From positions 219,226,975-219,290,974 of the forward strand of contig NC_134399.1 of assembly GCF_050003625.1 (NCBI RefSeq): DNA of 64,000 bases, read 5' to 3'. The notes under the pieces are model-generated. The model made no database searches, was not told where the DNA came from, and worked only from the letters and a program-made list of their open reading frames with translations. How positions within the stretch are numbered: position 1 is the stretch's first letter; the number at the start of each line of letters is the position of its first letter. Positions 1-11,606 of this stretch are shown piece after piece. This DNA comes from Haematobia irritans. Taxonomy: Eukaryota; Arthropoda; Insecta; Diptera; Muscidae. The position numbers and the translations under genes are program-made.

Positions 1-1124
1 GGATTTTTTGTTTGTTTTGTTTTCCAATAAATTGGTTTAACGATTTGGGAAATTTTTTTGTTCTTCGATATTTATATGGGATATATAAATATAAATTCCT
101 TTGATGTCTAACAAATTAGAAAAAAATTATTCATCGCACCACACTCATCTCATTTAGATTAGTTCACAAATGAGCAAGGTGTTCAAATCAATTAAAAGCT
201 ATAGCTATTGATATGACATTTTGGGGCATATCGCATATTTACACCTCAGCCAAATTTTGTGAAAAAAAAAAACAAATTTTATAAGCTAAATATTTTCAAA
301 AGATATAAAACATTTATGGCTTTTTGGGGGAAATTGAAATTAAAGAAACCAAAACACAACACAATTGAAGCACCAATCTATGAAATATTTTATCTATGTA
401 GATATTTAGTTTCTAGGTGAATACTGATCTATGGACGTCGTATGTTTAGATTCGCATTCATTTGTTTTTTTTTTTCTTACTAATTTTATAATTTATACAT
501 TTTGAACAAAAAAAAGGTTCACAAAAAAAAACACAAACAATTTTCAATTAAAATGTTATTTATCTGCTGTCGCAGAGCAATTTATTCTGCCAACCTACCT
601 GCTTGCCTCTTGGCCTGCCACCATTACCATGGCCGCGGTACCAGTCCCAGCAACGACCCCAGTGGCAGCACCATCAGCAGCAGCAAAAAAAGTATTAAAA
701 TAATTGCCTTGTGTAGTTGTCGTCGTTGTAGTTTTTTCTTTCTTATTTTTTAATTTCCATTTCAGTGTTTTTTCCGAAGATATTTTATCTGTTTGTGACC
801 GTCTGTGTGTGTTTTTTTTTAAGTTTTTATATTTCTATGACATACTCTCAAGGGGATTTTAGTTGAGTTGTTTTTATTTACTTATATTTTTTTTGTTTTT
901 GCTCCGTGAAAATTCTGAAAAAAATGTTTAATTTATTTTGTACTTTGCAATGTTTTTATTATATTTATGATTATTTGCTATAGCCCATAACACAAGAGAA
1001 AAAAGTCTGTTCAAATATAACCTACAAATGCTAGCAAGGGTTAGTGTAGTATACACAAAAAAAAAACAAATACGAAACTATTTTATGGAGAAAAGTTAAT
1101 AAGCCCGGGCGAAAATTGAAATAA
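1..1124. other. AT-rich non-coding stretch
   Basis: Mostly homopolymer-rich AT sequence with no recognisable gene. The exception is a more GC-rich, GCA/CAG-rich patch at about 590-700. It contains an ATG in a good start context (ACCATGGCC, ATG at 629) opening a 24-codon frame (629-703). On the minus strand the same patch could be an alanine/glycine-rich exon with a GTAGGT donor. Neither reading is convincing. Confidence 0.5.
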
Positions 1125-1940
1125 ACTGTTGGCAAATTTTTCTATAAAAAATGTGAAGAAATTTTCTATAGAAATAAAATTTTGAGAAAATTTTCTAGAG
1201 AAATAAAATTTTTACAAAATTTTCTATAGAAATAAAATTTTTACAAAATTTTCTATAGAAATAAAATTTTGAGAAAATTTCTATAGAAATAAGACTTTGG
1301 CAAAATTTTCTGTAGGAATAAGACTTTAACAAAATTTTCTATAGAAATAAAACTTGACAAAATTGAACCTAGAGATAAAATTTTTACTAAATATTCTATA
1401 GAAATAAAAATTGACACAAATGTGCCTAGAAATTAAATTTTGACAAAATTTTCTAACGAAATAAAATTTTGACAAAATTTTCCAACGAAATAAAATTTTG
1501 ACAAAATTTTCTAACGAAATAAAATGTTGACAAAATTTTCTAAAGAAATAAAATTTTGACACAATTTTGTATAGAAATAAAATTTTGAGAAAATTTTCTA
1601 TAAAAAAAAATTGACAAAGTTTTCTATAGAAGTAAAATTTTGAAAAGAAATAAAATGTTTAGAAAATTTTCTATAGAAATAAAATTTTGATAAAAATTTC
1701 TACAGAAATAAAATTTTAAGAAAATTTTCTATAGAAATAAAATGTTGACAAAATTTTCTATAGAAATAAAATTTTTAGAAAATTTCCTATAGAAATAAAA
1801 TTTTGATATTTTATTTGTCAAAATTTCATTTCTATTTGATAAAAATTTCTATAGAAATAACATTTGGACAAAATTTTCTATATAAATAAAATTTTTAGAA
1901 AATTTTCTATAGAAATAAACATTTTTAGAAAATTTTCTAT
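1125..1940 (+). repeat. 29-bp minisatellite array, block 1
   Basis: Dozens of imperfect units of about 29 bp repeat head to tail, each with the palindromic core TTTCTATAGAAA followed by TAAAATTTTGACAAAA or a variant. Units differ by point changes and small indels, so the array is not young. It continues past the CCAAACAT-rich element at 1941-3436. The minus-strand open frame across it is an effect of the period and is not a gene. Confidence 0.9.
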
Positions 1941-2748
1941 ACACCCTCACAAAAAATCACTTCTGTAACATATACTCCCAAACATATTTTGCTTCAAGCA
2001 TATACATTTTTGGGTATTGCCCAAACATTTATATGTTTGATCTCTTCCACTATATAATATGTTTGAAAGCATATTGGTCTAAACAATATATGTTTGGGTA
2101 GTCTAAGTTCCAAACATTTTGTATTTTTGCATCCAAATTCAATAATGTTGTCTTCCAAAAAACAATATGTTATTATGTGAACATATAATATGTTTGGAAG
2201 CATTTTGAACCCAAAAATATTATATGCTTAAATTTTAAGAAAATTTTCTATAGAAATAAAATGTTGACAAAATTTTCTATAGAAATAAAACTTTTAGAAA
2301 ATTTTCTATAAAAATAAAATTTTGATATTTTATTTGTCAAAATTTCATTTCTATTTGATAAAATTTCTATAGAAATAACATTTGGACAAAATTTTCTATA
2401 TAAATAAAATTTTTAGAAAATTTTCTATAGAAATAAACATTTTTAGAAAATTTTCTATACACCCTCACAAAAAATCGCTTCTGTAACATATATTCCCAAA
2501 CATATTTTGCTTCAAGCATATACATTTTTGGGTATTGCCCAAACATTTATATGTTTGATCTCTTCCAATATATAACATGTTTGAAAGCATATTGGTCTAA
2601 ACAATATATGTTTGGGTAGTCTAAGTTCCAAACATTTTGTATTTTTGCATCCAAATTCAATAATGTTGTCTTCCAAAAAATAATATGTTATTATGTGAAC
2701 ATATAATATGTTTGGAAGCATTTTGCACCCAAAAATATTATATGCTTA
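1718..2748 (+). repeat. 518-bp tandem duplication (minisatellite plus CCAAACAT-rich sequence)
   Basis: A segment of about 518 bp occurs twice in tandem (about 1718-2235 and 2236-2748). Each copy has a few 29-bp units, then ACACCCTCACAAAAAATC, then about 250 bp dense in CCAAACAT and its complement ATGTTTGG. The copies differ at only a few positions and even share matching minus-strand open frames offset by exactly 518 bp, so the duplication is recent relative to the surrounding decay. Confidence 0.85.
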
Positions 2749-3436
2749 AAAAAAATTCTCCCAAACAATATTGTGCTCAAAATTTTATTTATTTATTTAT
2801 ATATTTACAATCATAATGAATTATAAAAATAAACAGGTAATATAGGTGCTAACAACATAGGTTTTCGCCTTAATGCTCAAAATTTTGTTTCTGCCCAATT
2901 GTATATTCCCCGACATCTTTCTCACTTCCACGAGATTTTTTAGTTCTTAGCACCTTTTTCTGTAATACAAACATTGTAGAAGAAATTATTCAATTTTATG
3001 ATTTTTTTTTATTTTAATTTTACCTTTTGCCGGACGGGGATTCGAACAGCGGACCACACAGTTTGTAAGGATCAAAGAAGTAGCTGATCAATTGCCCAAG
3101 GGAAAATAAAATGTTTATTTTGTAATAACAAGCAGCAACCACCAACTTAATTCAATATCGCTCCCTGTTAAATAGCGCTCCAAGCTACTAAGCACATATA
3201 TGTTTATAGACTATTTCTAAATTAATATATGTTTGCATCCAAGCATATTATATTTACAAACATTTTATGTCCCAAACATAATATGTTCTAACATATTAAC
3301 ATATATGTCCCAAACATGTTATGCTAGTTTATGAACATTATATGCTTGCACTCAAAAATATTGTGTTTAAAAATGTGTGTTCCAAACATATAATGTTTAT
3401 AGCCAAACATATGAAAAACAGTCTTTTTCATCCGTG
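2749..3436. repeat. CCAAACAT-rich element, right part, interrupted by a SINE
   Basis: The CCAAACAT/ATGTTTGG-rich sequence resumes at about 3190-3425 and ends in CTTTTTCATCCGTGTAG, directly followed by 29-bp units. Its two ends (ACACCCTCACAAAAAATC and the complement of the right end) are only loosely inverted, so a non-autonomous DNA element is an inference. The middle (about 2815-3190) is a different repeat, the tRNA-like SINE listed next. Confidence 0.55.
2815..3192 (-). mobile_element. tRNA-derived SINE, family 2
   Basis: Read on the minus strand, the sequence has a tRNA-like part with a clear B-box (GTTCGAATCCCC at about 3040-3055) and then the phrase CCGTCCGGCAAAAGG. The upstream part (3064-3187) is matched on the plus strand at 20598-20745. 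The tRNA-like part is matched at 14820-14880 and 15060-15150. A fragment of the downstream part recurs near 11719-11775. Boundaries are approximate and I found no clear target duplication. Confidence 0.6.
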
Positions 3437-3975
3437 TAGAAATAAAATTTTGACAAAATTTTCTACAGAGATAAAATGTTGACAAAATTTTCTACAGAGA
3501 TAAAATTTTTACTAAATATTCTATAGAAATAAAAATTGACAAAATTGCTTTATATAGAAATAAAATTTTGAGAAAATTTTCTAAAGAAATAAAATTTTGA
3601 CAAAAGTTTCTATAGAAAAAAATTTTGACTAATTTTTTTATAGAAATAAAACTTTAAGAAAATTTTCTTTAGAAATACAATTTTGACTAATTTTTTTATA
3701 GAAATAAAATTTTAAGAAAATTTTCTTTAGAAATAAAATTTTGTCAAAAATTTCTATAGAAATAAAATTTGTAGAAAATTTTCTATAGAAATAAAATTTG
3801 TAGGAAATTTTCTATAGAAGTAAAATTTTGATAAAAATTTCTATAGAAATAACATTTTTAGAAAATTGTCTATAGAAATAAAATTTTGACAAAATTTTAT
3901 ATAGAAATAAAATTTTGGCAAAACTTTCTATTGAAGTTAAATTTTGACAAAATTTTCTATATAAATAAAATTTTG
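3437..3975 (+). repeat. 29-bp minisatellite array, block 2
   Basis: About 18 degenerate units of the TTTCTATAGAAA minisatellite, in the same orientation as block 1. Confidence 0.85.
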
Positions 3976-4307
3976 TTGTTGTTTTTTTATTTCAGCTTAA
4001 AACCATATATTGACTAAACTACAAGTGTAGCTTAACCAACAGAGGAAAAGAATGTTTGTCAGATTTATTTGGGCAAAGCCCTATAGACTTCAAGATGGTT
4101 GGATGGACGCACGTTTCGAAATTACCACATTCCTCATCAGCATCCTCTACTTACAGCAAAACTATCAACCAATTATCAGAATAAATTCAGGCGGTTAATT
4201 AAACCCAACAATGAACCACACTTGAACCTTCCGAAAAAAGGTTTTGTATGATAGCTGGCTTATGCCGAAATAAATTCGAAACAAACATATCTATTTTCCT
4301 CTTCGAC
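3976..4307. other. Unique-looking insert inside the minisatellite
   Basis: About 330 bp of more complex sequence interrupts the 29-bp array, which resumes at 4308. It contains GGACGCACGTTTCGAAATT and CACATTCCTCATCAGCATCC, which have the texture of a retroelement end. I cannot assign a family and see no open frame. Confidence 0.4.
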
Positions 4308-6205
4308 AAAATTTTCTATAGAAATAACATTTTGACAAAATTTTCTATAGAAATAAAATTTTGACAACATTTTCTATAGAAATAAAATGTTGACTATTTT
4401 TTTTATAGAAATAAAATTTTAAGGAAATTTTCTATAGAAATAAAATTTTGACAAAATCTTCTATAGAAATAAATTTTTTAGAAAATTTTCTACAGAAATA
4501 CAATTTTGAAATAATTTTCTACAGAAATATAATTTTGACAAAATTTTCTATAGAAATACAATTTTTAGAAAATTTTCTATAGAAAAACAATTTTTAGAAA
4601 ATTTTCTATAGAAATACAATTTTTAGAAAATTTTCTATAGAAATAAAATGTTGATATTTTATTTGTCAAAATTTCATTTCTATTTGATAAAAATTTCTAT
4701 AGAAGTAAAATTTTGACAAAATTTTCTATAGAAATAAAATTTTGACAACATTTTCTATAGAAATAAATAACATTTTTAGAAAATTTTCTATAGAAATAAA
4801 ATTTTGAAAAAATTGTCTACAGCAATAAATTTTTTACTAAATATTCTATAGAAATAAAAATTGTGCCTAGAAATTAAATTTTGACAAAGCTTAATATAGA
4901 AATAAAATTTTAAGAAATTTTTCATTATAAATAAAATTTTGACAACATTTGCTATAGAAATAAAAGTTTGATAAAAATATCTATAGAAATAAAATTTTTA
5001 GAAAAATAAAATTTTAATAACAATTTCTATAGAAATAAAATTTTGACAAAATTTTCTATAGAAATAAAATTTTGACAAAATTTTCTATAGAAATAAAATT
5101 TTGACAAAATTTTCTATCGAAGTACAATTTTGACAAAGTTTTCTATAGAAATAAAATTTTCTATAGAAATAAAATTTTTAGAAAATTTTCTATAGAAATA
5201 AAATTTTGAAAAAATTTTCTATAGAAATAAAATTTTTAGAAAATTTTCTACAGTAATAAATTTTTTACTAAATATTCTATAGAAATAAAAATTTTGCATA
5301 GAAATTAAATTTTGACAAAGCTTAATATAGAAATAAAATTTTGACAAAATTTTCTATAGAAATAAAATGTTGACTAATTTTTTTTACAGAAATAAAATTT
5401 TCTTTAGAAAAAAAAATTGACAAGAAAATTTTCTATAGAAATAAAATTTTGATAAAAATTTCTATAGAAGTAAAAATTTGACAAAATTTTCTATAGAAAT
5501 AAAATTTTGATAAAAATTTCTATAGAAGTAAAATTTTGACAAAATTTGCTATAGAAATAAACTTTTGACAAAAATTTTCTATAGAAATAAAATTTTGAAA
5601 AAATTATCTATAGAAATAAAAATTTTGAAAACATTTTCTATAGAAATAATTTTTTTTAGAAAAATTTCTACAGAAATACAATTTTGACAAAATTTTCTAC
5701 AGAAATACAATTTTGACAAAATTTTCTATAGAAATAATATTTTGACAAATAAAATTTTAATAAAAATTTTTATAGAAATAAAATTTTGACAAAATTTTCT
5801 ATAGAAATAACATTTGACAAAATTTTCTATAGAAATAACATTTTAACAAAATTTTCGATAGAAATAAAATTTTTAGAAAACTTTCAGAAAATTTTCTATA
5901 GAAATAAAATTTTAACAAAATTTTCTATAGAAATAACATTTTGACCAAATTTTCTATAGTTAAAATTTTAATAAAAATTTCTATAGAAATCAAATTTTGA
6001 CAAAATTTTCTATAGAAATAACATTTTGGCAAAATTTTCTATAGAAATAACATTTTGACAAAATTTTCTATAGAAATAAAATTTTTAGAAAATTTTTACA
6101 AAAATTTCTATAGAAATAACATTTTGACAAAATTTTCTAGAGAATTAAAATTTTTAGAAAATTTTCTATAGAAATAAAATTTTGACAAAATTTTCTAATA
6201 ACTTC
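4308..6205 (+). repeat. 29-bp minisatellite array, block 3 (longest)
   Basis: About 1.9 kb of head-to-tail 29-bp units, many nearly identical (TTTCTATAGAAATAAAATTT). A short stretch near 4645-4680 that includes an inverted TTTGTCAAAATTTCATTTC is shared with blocks at 1800-1840 and 2320-2360. This suggests that groups of units were copied together, as well as single repeats. Confidence 0.9.
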
Positions 6206-6850
6206 TTTATAACGCGGGAAAACTGGAAGAGTTTTTTTCTGATTCAATCACCAAATTAATTGATCCAATTAATTTTTTAATTGAAATGTCTTCAATCAGG
6301 AAAATGATAGTATCAATCACAGTTTTAATTGGGCATAGAAAAAATTCTTGATTAAAATATTAATTAATTTTTTCAGCAAATTCCAATTAATTTTTTAATT
6401 GATTCCATTAAAAATTTAATTGATGTTGATTGCAAAACTCAACTAATTTATTAATTAAAAAAGGTAACTATTTGTAATTACTTTCTGAATTGGCTTAGAG
6501 TTTTTATTTGGATTAACAAATGATTGTTTGAAATACATTTTTAATTCAAAATTAAAAAAAATAATCAGCACTTTTTTTAACTGAATTAGTCTTCCGAATT
6601 TGATTAAAAAGTTAATGGTATCAATTAATTTTTTAATTAAAAATTTTAAAATTTTCAATCATTGACTTAATTAACTTAATGTTTCTATTATGATTAAAAA
6701 GTTAATTGTATCAATTAATTTATTAATTGAAAAAATTTTCAACTTCAATTAACTTTTTAATTGGAAAATTTATTAATTGAAAAAATTTTAAACTTCAATT
6801 AACTTTTTAATTGGAAAAAATTTGGTGATATTTTTTTCTGTGTGGCTTCA
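6206..6850. repeat. AT-rich foldback repeat (TCAATTAATTTTTTAATTGA family)
   Basis: Alternating inverted motifs (CCAATTAATTTTTTAATTG, TTTAATTGATTC, CTTCAATCA) build an almost pure A/T foldback. The same family, often with the phrase TGATTGAAGACATTTCAATT, recurs at 38765-38990, 49790-50370, 51555-52130, 56502-56715, 60040-60235 and 60845-61415. Many copies end near CACAGAAAAAAA. It is most simply a non-coding MITE family. Confidence 0.65.
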
Positions 6851-8352
6851 AGAGAAGCATGTGAAAATTGTTTGTCCCAGTTGTTCGCTGAGAAAAATGT
6901 TACACTGAGGGAATAATCTGCGGCGAAAAAGTGGTAAATTGATCACTAAAAATAAATTCATTAAAAATATAAATACAAAAACTGAGTTGAAATACGTATG
7001 AACTTTTTCGACTACCCAATATTAGAATCAATATTTATTTTCGAGTTTAATTAGTCAATGGAAAAAACTTCACGTATTCATGTCCAGCTGTTCTCTGAAA
7101 AGTTATCTTCTGTAGTTTTTGACACCACTTTTTTTATTATTCTGATTTTTGTTTTTCGTAATGTTTTTATTCATAATAATTTCAAAAAAATTAAGGTAAT
7201 TTTTTCGAATTCTTTTTTTTTGCCTTTAGTCTCTTTGTTAATGGCTTAGTTCGTTTGATGATTTAATGGAAAAGAAAAATTAATTAAAAAACCTACATAA
7301 TCCTATAGGTCTTTTTGTGTTGTATATAATGATTGCATCAAGGGAGGCGTGAGTGATATAATTTTATATTTTGTAGTCATTCGTAATATTTTCATAATTA
7401 TTATTTTTTTTTTTGTGTTTGTTAAATATACACTCAAAAAAAGTTTAAACCAAATTTTTGATATTTTTATTTTTAATCCAAAAATTAAGTATGTCAGTTA
7501 ATTTTAAGATTTTTTTTAAATCGAAAATGTTTTTTACGTTAAGGAAGGAATTTAGTGGAAAAATGTTAAGTAAAAATTATAAATTTTCTTTTAGTTCAAA
7601 TTTCGTAATTTAAAAATGTCGTGTAAATTGAGTATTCAAAATTAAAGTTTTCATAATATTTCATTAGTGTAGATATTTCTTTTCAGTGTAGACAGCTTTT
7701 CGTTGATAATTTTTTTTTCTGTGAAGTTGCTTGATTTCAAGGAAAATCTGTTTGAATTTTATAATACGAAAAAAATTCGTATAAAAACTTGATTTCCTGA
7801 AAGAGTTTTTTTCTGCTTTGTGTTTTTCTCTCTCTTTTTTTTTTTTTTGGTCTTCAAATATAAATTAAAATTATATTAAAAAAAACTGATATAAATAACT
7901 AATTCAAATCGGTTTATAAAAAAACACGATTTTAACCTTTCTTAATGTTTAAATATTTTTGTATTTGTTTGCTATGATTTTTTTTTTGTATTTGCTATAC
8001 GTTTTTCCTTTCTGTCTTTTGTTTTATAATTATATCGAAACATGCAAAATTTAATTAGAATTATTTGCTTTTGTGTTTTGCGTTAACAAGTCTATAATAA
8101 ATGGCAATATTTCAAATGTGTTTTTTGCTTTTTTTTTTTCGTTGTGGCAAGGTGCAAGGATTTCATGTTAATTAAATATTTAATAAACATTTTTAATTGT
8201 TCTATTGTCATAATGTTCCATTTAAGCTTAATTCTTTAGAAGAACGTACTATATCTCTATCAGGTGTTTGATGTGAAATCAACTTGAAATGTGTATAATT
8301 TATTTTCAATGAAAACTAAAAAAAATTAATTTTTATTATAGCATTGAAGCTT
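6851..8352. other. AT-rich stretch without a recognised gene
   Basis: Low-complexity AT sequence. About 7433-7700 looks like a short AT-rich MITE (starts CACTCAAAAAAAG, ends TTTTCAGTGTAG). I see no coding sequence. Confidence 0.4.
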
Positions 8353-8696
8353 TAGGTTAGGTTATGTGGCAGCCCGATGTATCAGGCTCACTTAGACTAT
8401 TCAGTCCATTGTGATACCACAGTGGTGAACTTCTCTCTTATCACTGAGTGCTGCCCGATTCCATGTTAAGCTCAATGACAAGGGACCTCCTTTTTATAGC
8501 CGAGTCCGAACGGCGTTCCACATTCCAGTGAAACCACTTAGAGAAGCTTTGAAACCCTCAGAAATGTCACCAGCATTACTGAGGTGGGATAATCCACCGC
8601 TGAAAAACTTTTTGGTGTTCGGTCGTAGCAGGAATCGAACCCACGACCTTGTGCATGCAAGGCGGGCATGCTAACCATTGCACCACGGTGGCTCCC
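8353..8696 (-). mobile_element. tRNA-derived SINE, family 1, near full length
   Basis: On the minus strand this reads from a tRNA-like head through a body to a CCTAACCTAA-type tail. The A-box-like TGGTGCAATGG and the B-box GGTTCGATTCC identify the head as tRNA-derived (Pol III promoter). The body includes the phrases CCGCTGAAAAAC and GGACCTCCTTTTTATAGCC, here in complement. The tail end lies at 8353. Other copies in this window are at 11268, 19799, 27168, 42779, 42965 and 51156. Confidence 0.85.
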
Positions 8697-9115
8697 GTGG
8701 TGCAATGGTTAGTACACAGTCATAAAGTATAGGGATTTTCAATACTCATGAATTTATGAAGGGTAACGAATGTTCATCACCTAATTTGTGTGTGATTTCC
8801 ATTTACTAAGAGGTCCCTCCGGCCTGACACATTAATAGTCGCATTAGAAATAAATCCGTATGATTTTTGGATAAATTTTAATAATATCAATTTGAGTTTG
8901 AAAACGTTTGCTATTGTGAAAAATGGATACAAAGGTATTTTGTGTATATAAATTTTTTTTATTTTATTTATTTATTTTTTTTTTGGTGCAATGGACAGAA
9001 TCAAACTATAATTCATTCCAATTTCGGGTCGTTTTTACACGTTATACTCGAGAGCACATTGTCTTATGAGTTATAGCATTGTTTTAGGAAGTAACGCAAT
9101 AAAATCACGACAACC
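8697..9115. other. Inverted SINE-head scrap, then AT-rich sequence
   Basis: Directly after the SINE, GTGGTGCAATGGTTAG (8697-8712) repeats the SINE head in the opposite orientation, forming a small inverted repeat around 8680-8712. The remainder to 9115 is AT-rich with nothing recognised. Confidence 0.5.
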
Positions 9116-11035
9116 TGTATGACAAGCGGGCATGCTAACAAATTTTTTCCCAATGAAAAATGTACCTTTTGGTTTTAAAAAAAGTAATTTTTTCAAGCTG
9201 ATTTAGTACAATTTCAAGAATACTATGTATCATCCCTGATTCCCAGCTTCAAAGCTGCTATTATTTAGTAGTCATGACGGGCATGGCGAAGCAAAGAGGA
9301 AAAAGCCTTCCACACAATGAAAATGGTACCTTTTGGTTTAAAAAAGGTAAATTTTCGAAGCTGATTCAGTACAATTTCAAGAATACTATGTATCATCCCT
9401 GATGCCCAGCTTCAAGGCTGCTATTATTCAGTAGTCATGTCATTATTCCAATCTGGTCATGACGGGCCTGCTAACAACTTTTCCCTGGCGAAGCAAAGAG
9501 AAAAAACCTTCAGCAAAATGAAAAAGTACCTTTTGGTTAAAACAAAAGTACTTTTTCGAAGCTGATTCAATAGAACTTCAAGTATACTATGTAACATCCC
9601 TGAGTCCCAGCTTCAAGGCTGCTATTATTTAGTAATCACCTCATTATTCCAATCTGGTAATGACGGGCATGCTAACAATTTTTCCCTGACGAAGCAAAGA
9701 GAAAAAAACCTTCAGCAAAATGAAAAAGTACCTTTTGGTTAAAAAAAGTACTTTTTCGAAGCTGATTCAATACAATTTCGAGAATACTATGTATCATCCC
9801 CGATTCCAGCTTCAAGGCTGCTATCATTTAGTAGTCATGACGATGTCCGTGAAGTTAAAGTTAACTTTATCTTAGCGGAGACAAAACCCGAGCTATGTTC
9901 AGATTTTTGGCACAGTGGCCAAAATACTAAAATCGGCCCAAAATCTGAATTTCAACTTAAGACCAAAATTTCTCAAAAACTGTTAACCAATTGAATAATC
10001 TGATTTCAGATTCGTATTGTACTCGGGGAGAGCTGTCTCCATCACTACTTGGTATATCCCCCCATGCCGATTTTTGGCACAGTGGCCCAAATACTAAAAT
10101 CGGCCCAAAATCTGAATTTCAACTTAAGACCAAAATTTTTCAAAAACTGTTAACCAATTGAATAATCTGATTTCAGATTCGTATTGTACTCGGGGAGAGC
10201 TGTCTCCACCAACATAGCTCGGTTTTTGTCTCCGCTAAGATAAAGTTAACTTCAACTTCACGGACATGTCATGACGGGCATGCCAACAATTTTTCCCTGG
10301 CGAAGCAAAGACGAAAAGGCCTTCAGCAAAATGAAACAAGTACCTTTTGGTTTAAAAAAAAAAATTTCGAAGCTGATTCAGTAGAATTTCAAGTATACTA
10401 TGTAACATCCCTGAGTCCCAGCTTCAAGGCTGTTATTATTTACTAATCACCCCATTATTCCAATCTGACATGCTAACAATTTTTCCCTGGCGAAGCAAAG
10501 AGAAAAAACCTTCAGCAAAATGAAGAAAGAACGTTTGCTTAAAAAAAAAGTACTTTTGCGAAACTGATTCCGTACAATTTCAAGTATACTATGTATCATC
10601 CCTGATTCCCAGCTTCAAGGCTGCTATTATTCAGCAGTCACCTCATTATTCCAATCTTGTCATGACGGGCATGCTAAAAATTTTTCCCTGGCGAAGCATA
10701 GAGAAAAAAGCCTCCAGCAAAATGGGAAAAGTACCTTTTGGTTAAAAAAAAGTACTTTTTCGAAGCTGATTCAGTACAATTTCAAGAATACTATGATCAA
10801 CCCTGTTTCCCAGCTTCAAGGCTGCTATTTTTCAGCAGCCACCTCATTACTCCAATCTGGTCATGACGGGCATTCTAAAAAATGTTCCCTGGCGAAGCAA
10901 AGAGAAAAAACCTTCAGCAAAATGAAAAAGTACCTTTTGGTTAAAAAAGTACTTTTTCGAAGCTGATACAGTACAACTTCAAGAATACTATGTAGCATCC
11001 CTGAGTCCCAGCTTCAAGGCTGCTATTAATTAGTA
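9116..11035 (+). repeat. Tandem array of ~195-bp units
   Basis: About eight head-to-tail copies carry the ordered phrases CATGACGGGCATGCTAACAA, CCCTGGCGAAGCAAAGAGAA, GTACCTTTTGGTT, CGAAGCTGATTCAGTACAA and CCCAGCTTCAAGGCTGCTA. Units begin near 9120, 9280, 9470, 9660, 10272, 10465, 10665 and 10865. Some are shortened and divergence is moderate. The array is interrupted once by the foldback element at 9843-10267. It has no coding potential and resembles satellite DNA or an amplified element fragment. Confidence 0.85.
9843..10267. mobile_element. 425-bp terminal-inverted-repeat element with 9-bp target duplication
   Basis: The ends are inverted copies: ATGTCCGTGAAGTTAAAGTT at 9843 and its near complement ending at 10267 (ACTTCAACTTCACGGACAT). 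The arms extend for about 50 bp through the phrase CTTAGCGGAGACAAAA. The element is flanked by identical GTCATGACG at 9834-9842 and 10268-10276, which is a clean 9-bp target duplication. Inside, a block of about 166 bp starting TTTTTGGCACAGTGGCC is tandemly duplicated (9904 and 10070). There is no transposase. A 9-bp duplication fits Mutator-like or foldback elements; the family is unproven. Confidence 0.8.
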
Positions 11036-11254
11036 ATTTGGGACCCATGTTGGTGATAATCTGCAGGTACTTTTGGATGGCGGTCACCGCCATCTGTACT
11101 GAATGAATGAGTCGTCGCTGGATGCAGTCCATGTCCCATGTTTTGAGTGTCTTTTCCATTTTGGAAAATACAATTCAGAGCATTAAGAAGACCACGCGTT
11201 TGGGTTTTCTCAAAGTGGACAAGAACAAGTTTGTTCTTTTTTGGGGAGTAGAGT
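11036..11254 (-). pseudogene. Possible captured or broken gene fragment
   Basis: On the minus strand an open frame starting at 11159 (MEKTLKTWDMDCIQRR...) runs about 40 codons with gene-like, GC-richer codon use (CTG, CAG, ATC, ACC). It then passes into the tandem-array sequence, where the frame has no meaning. The base composition contrasts with both neighbours. I do not recognise the peptide. It may be a fragment captured next to the array or a degraded exon. Confidence 0.25.
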
Positions 11255-11267
11255 TTTTTCGCTATTA

Positions 11268-11593
11268 GGTTAGGTTAGGTGGCAGCCCGATATATCAGGC
11301 TCACTTACACTATTCAGTCCATTGTGATACCACATTGGTGAACTTCTCTCTTATTACTGAGTGCTGCCCGATTCCATGTTAAGCTCAATGACAAGGGACC
11401 TCTTTTTTATAGCCGAGTCCGAACGGCCACTTAGAGAGGCTTTGAAACCCTCAGAAATGTCACCAGCATTACTGAAGTGAAATAATCCACCGCTGAAAAA
11501 CTTTTTGGTGTTCGGTCGAAGCAGGAATCGAACCCACGACCTTATGTATGCAAGGCGGGCATGCTAACCATTGCACAACGGTCGATCCCTTTC
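11268..11593 (-). mobile_element. tRNA-derived SINE, family 1, with 13-bp target duplication
   Basis: Same family as the copy at 8353, with a GGTTAGGTTAGG tail on the left and the tRNA-like head on the right. It is flanked by identical TTTTTCGCTATTA at 11255-11267 and 11594-11606. About 17 bp of the body are missing (around 11427) and the extreme head is altered (CACAACGGTCGATCC). The long, variable-length target duplication supports LINE-type target-primed retrotransposition. Confidence 0.9.
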
Positions 11594-11606
11594 TTTTTCG
11601 CTATTA

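Noticed and set aside
4308..6205. CRISPR-like array
   Set aside because: Units are contiguous 29-bp minisatellite repeats without unique spacers, in an animal genome.
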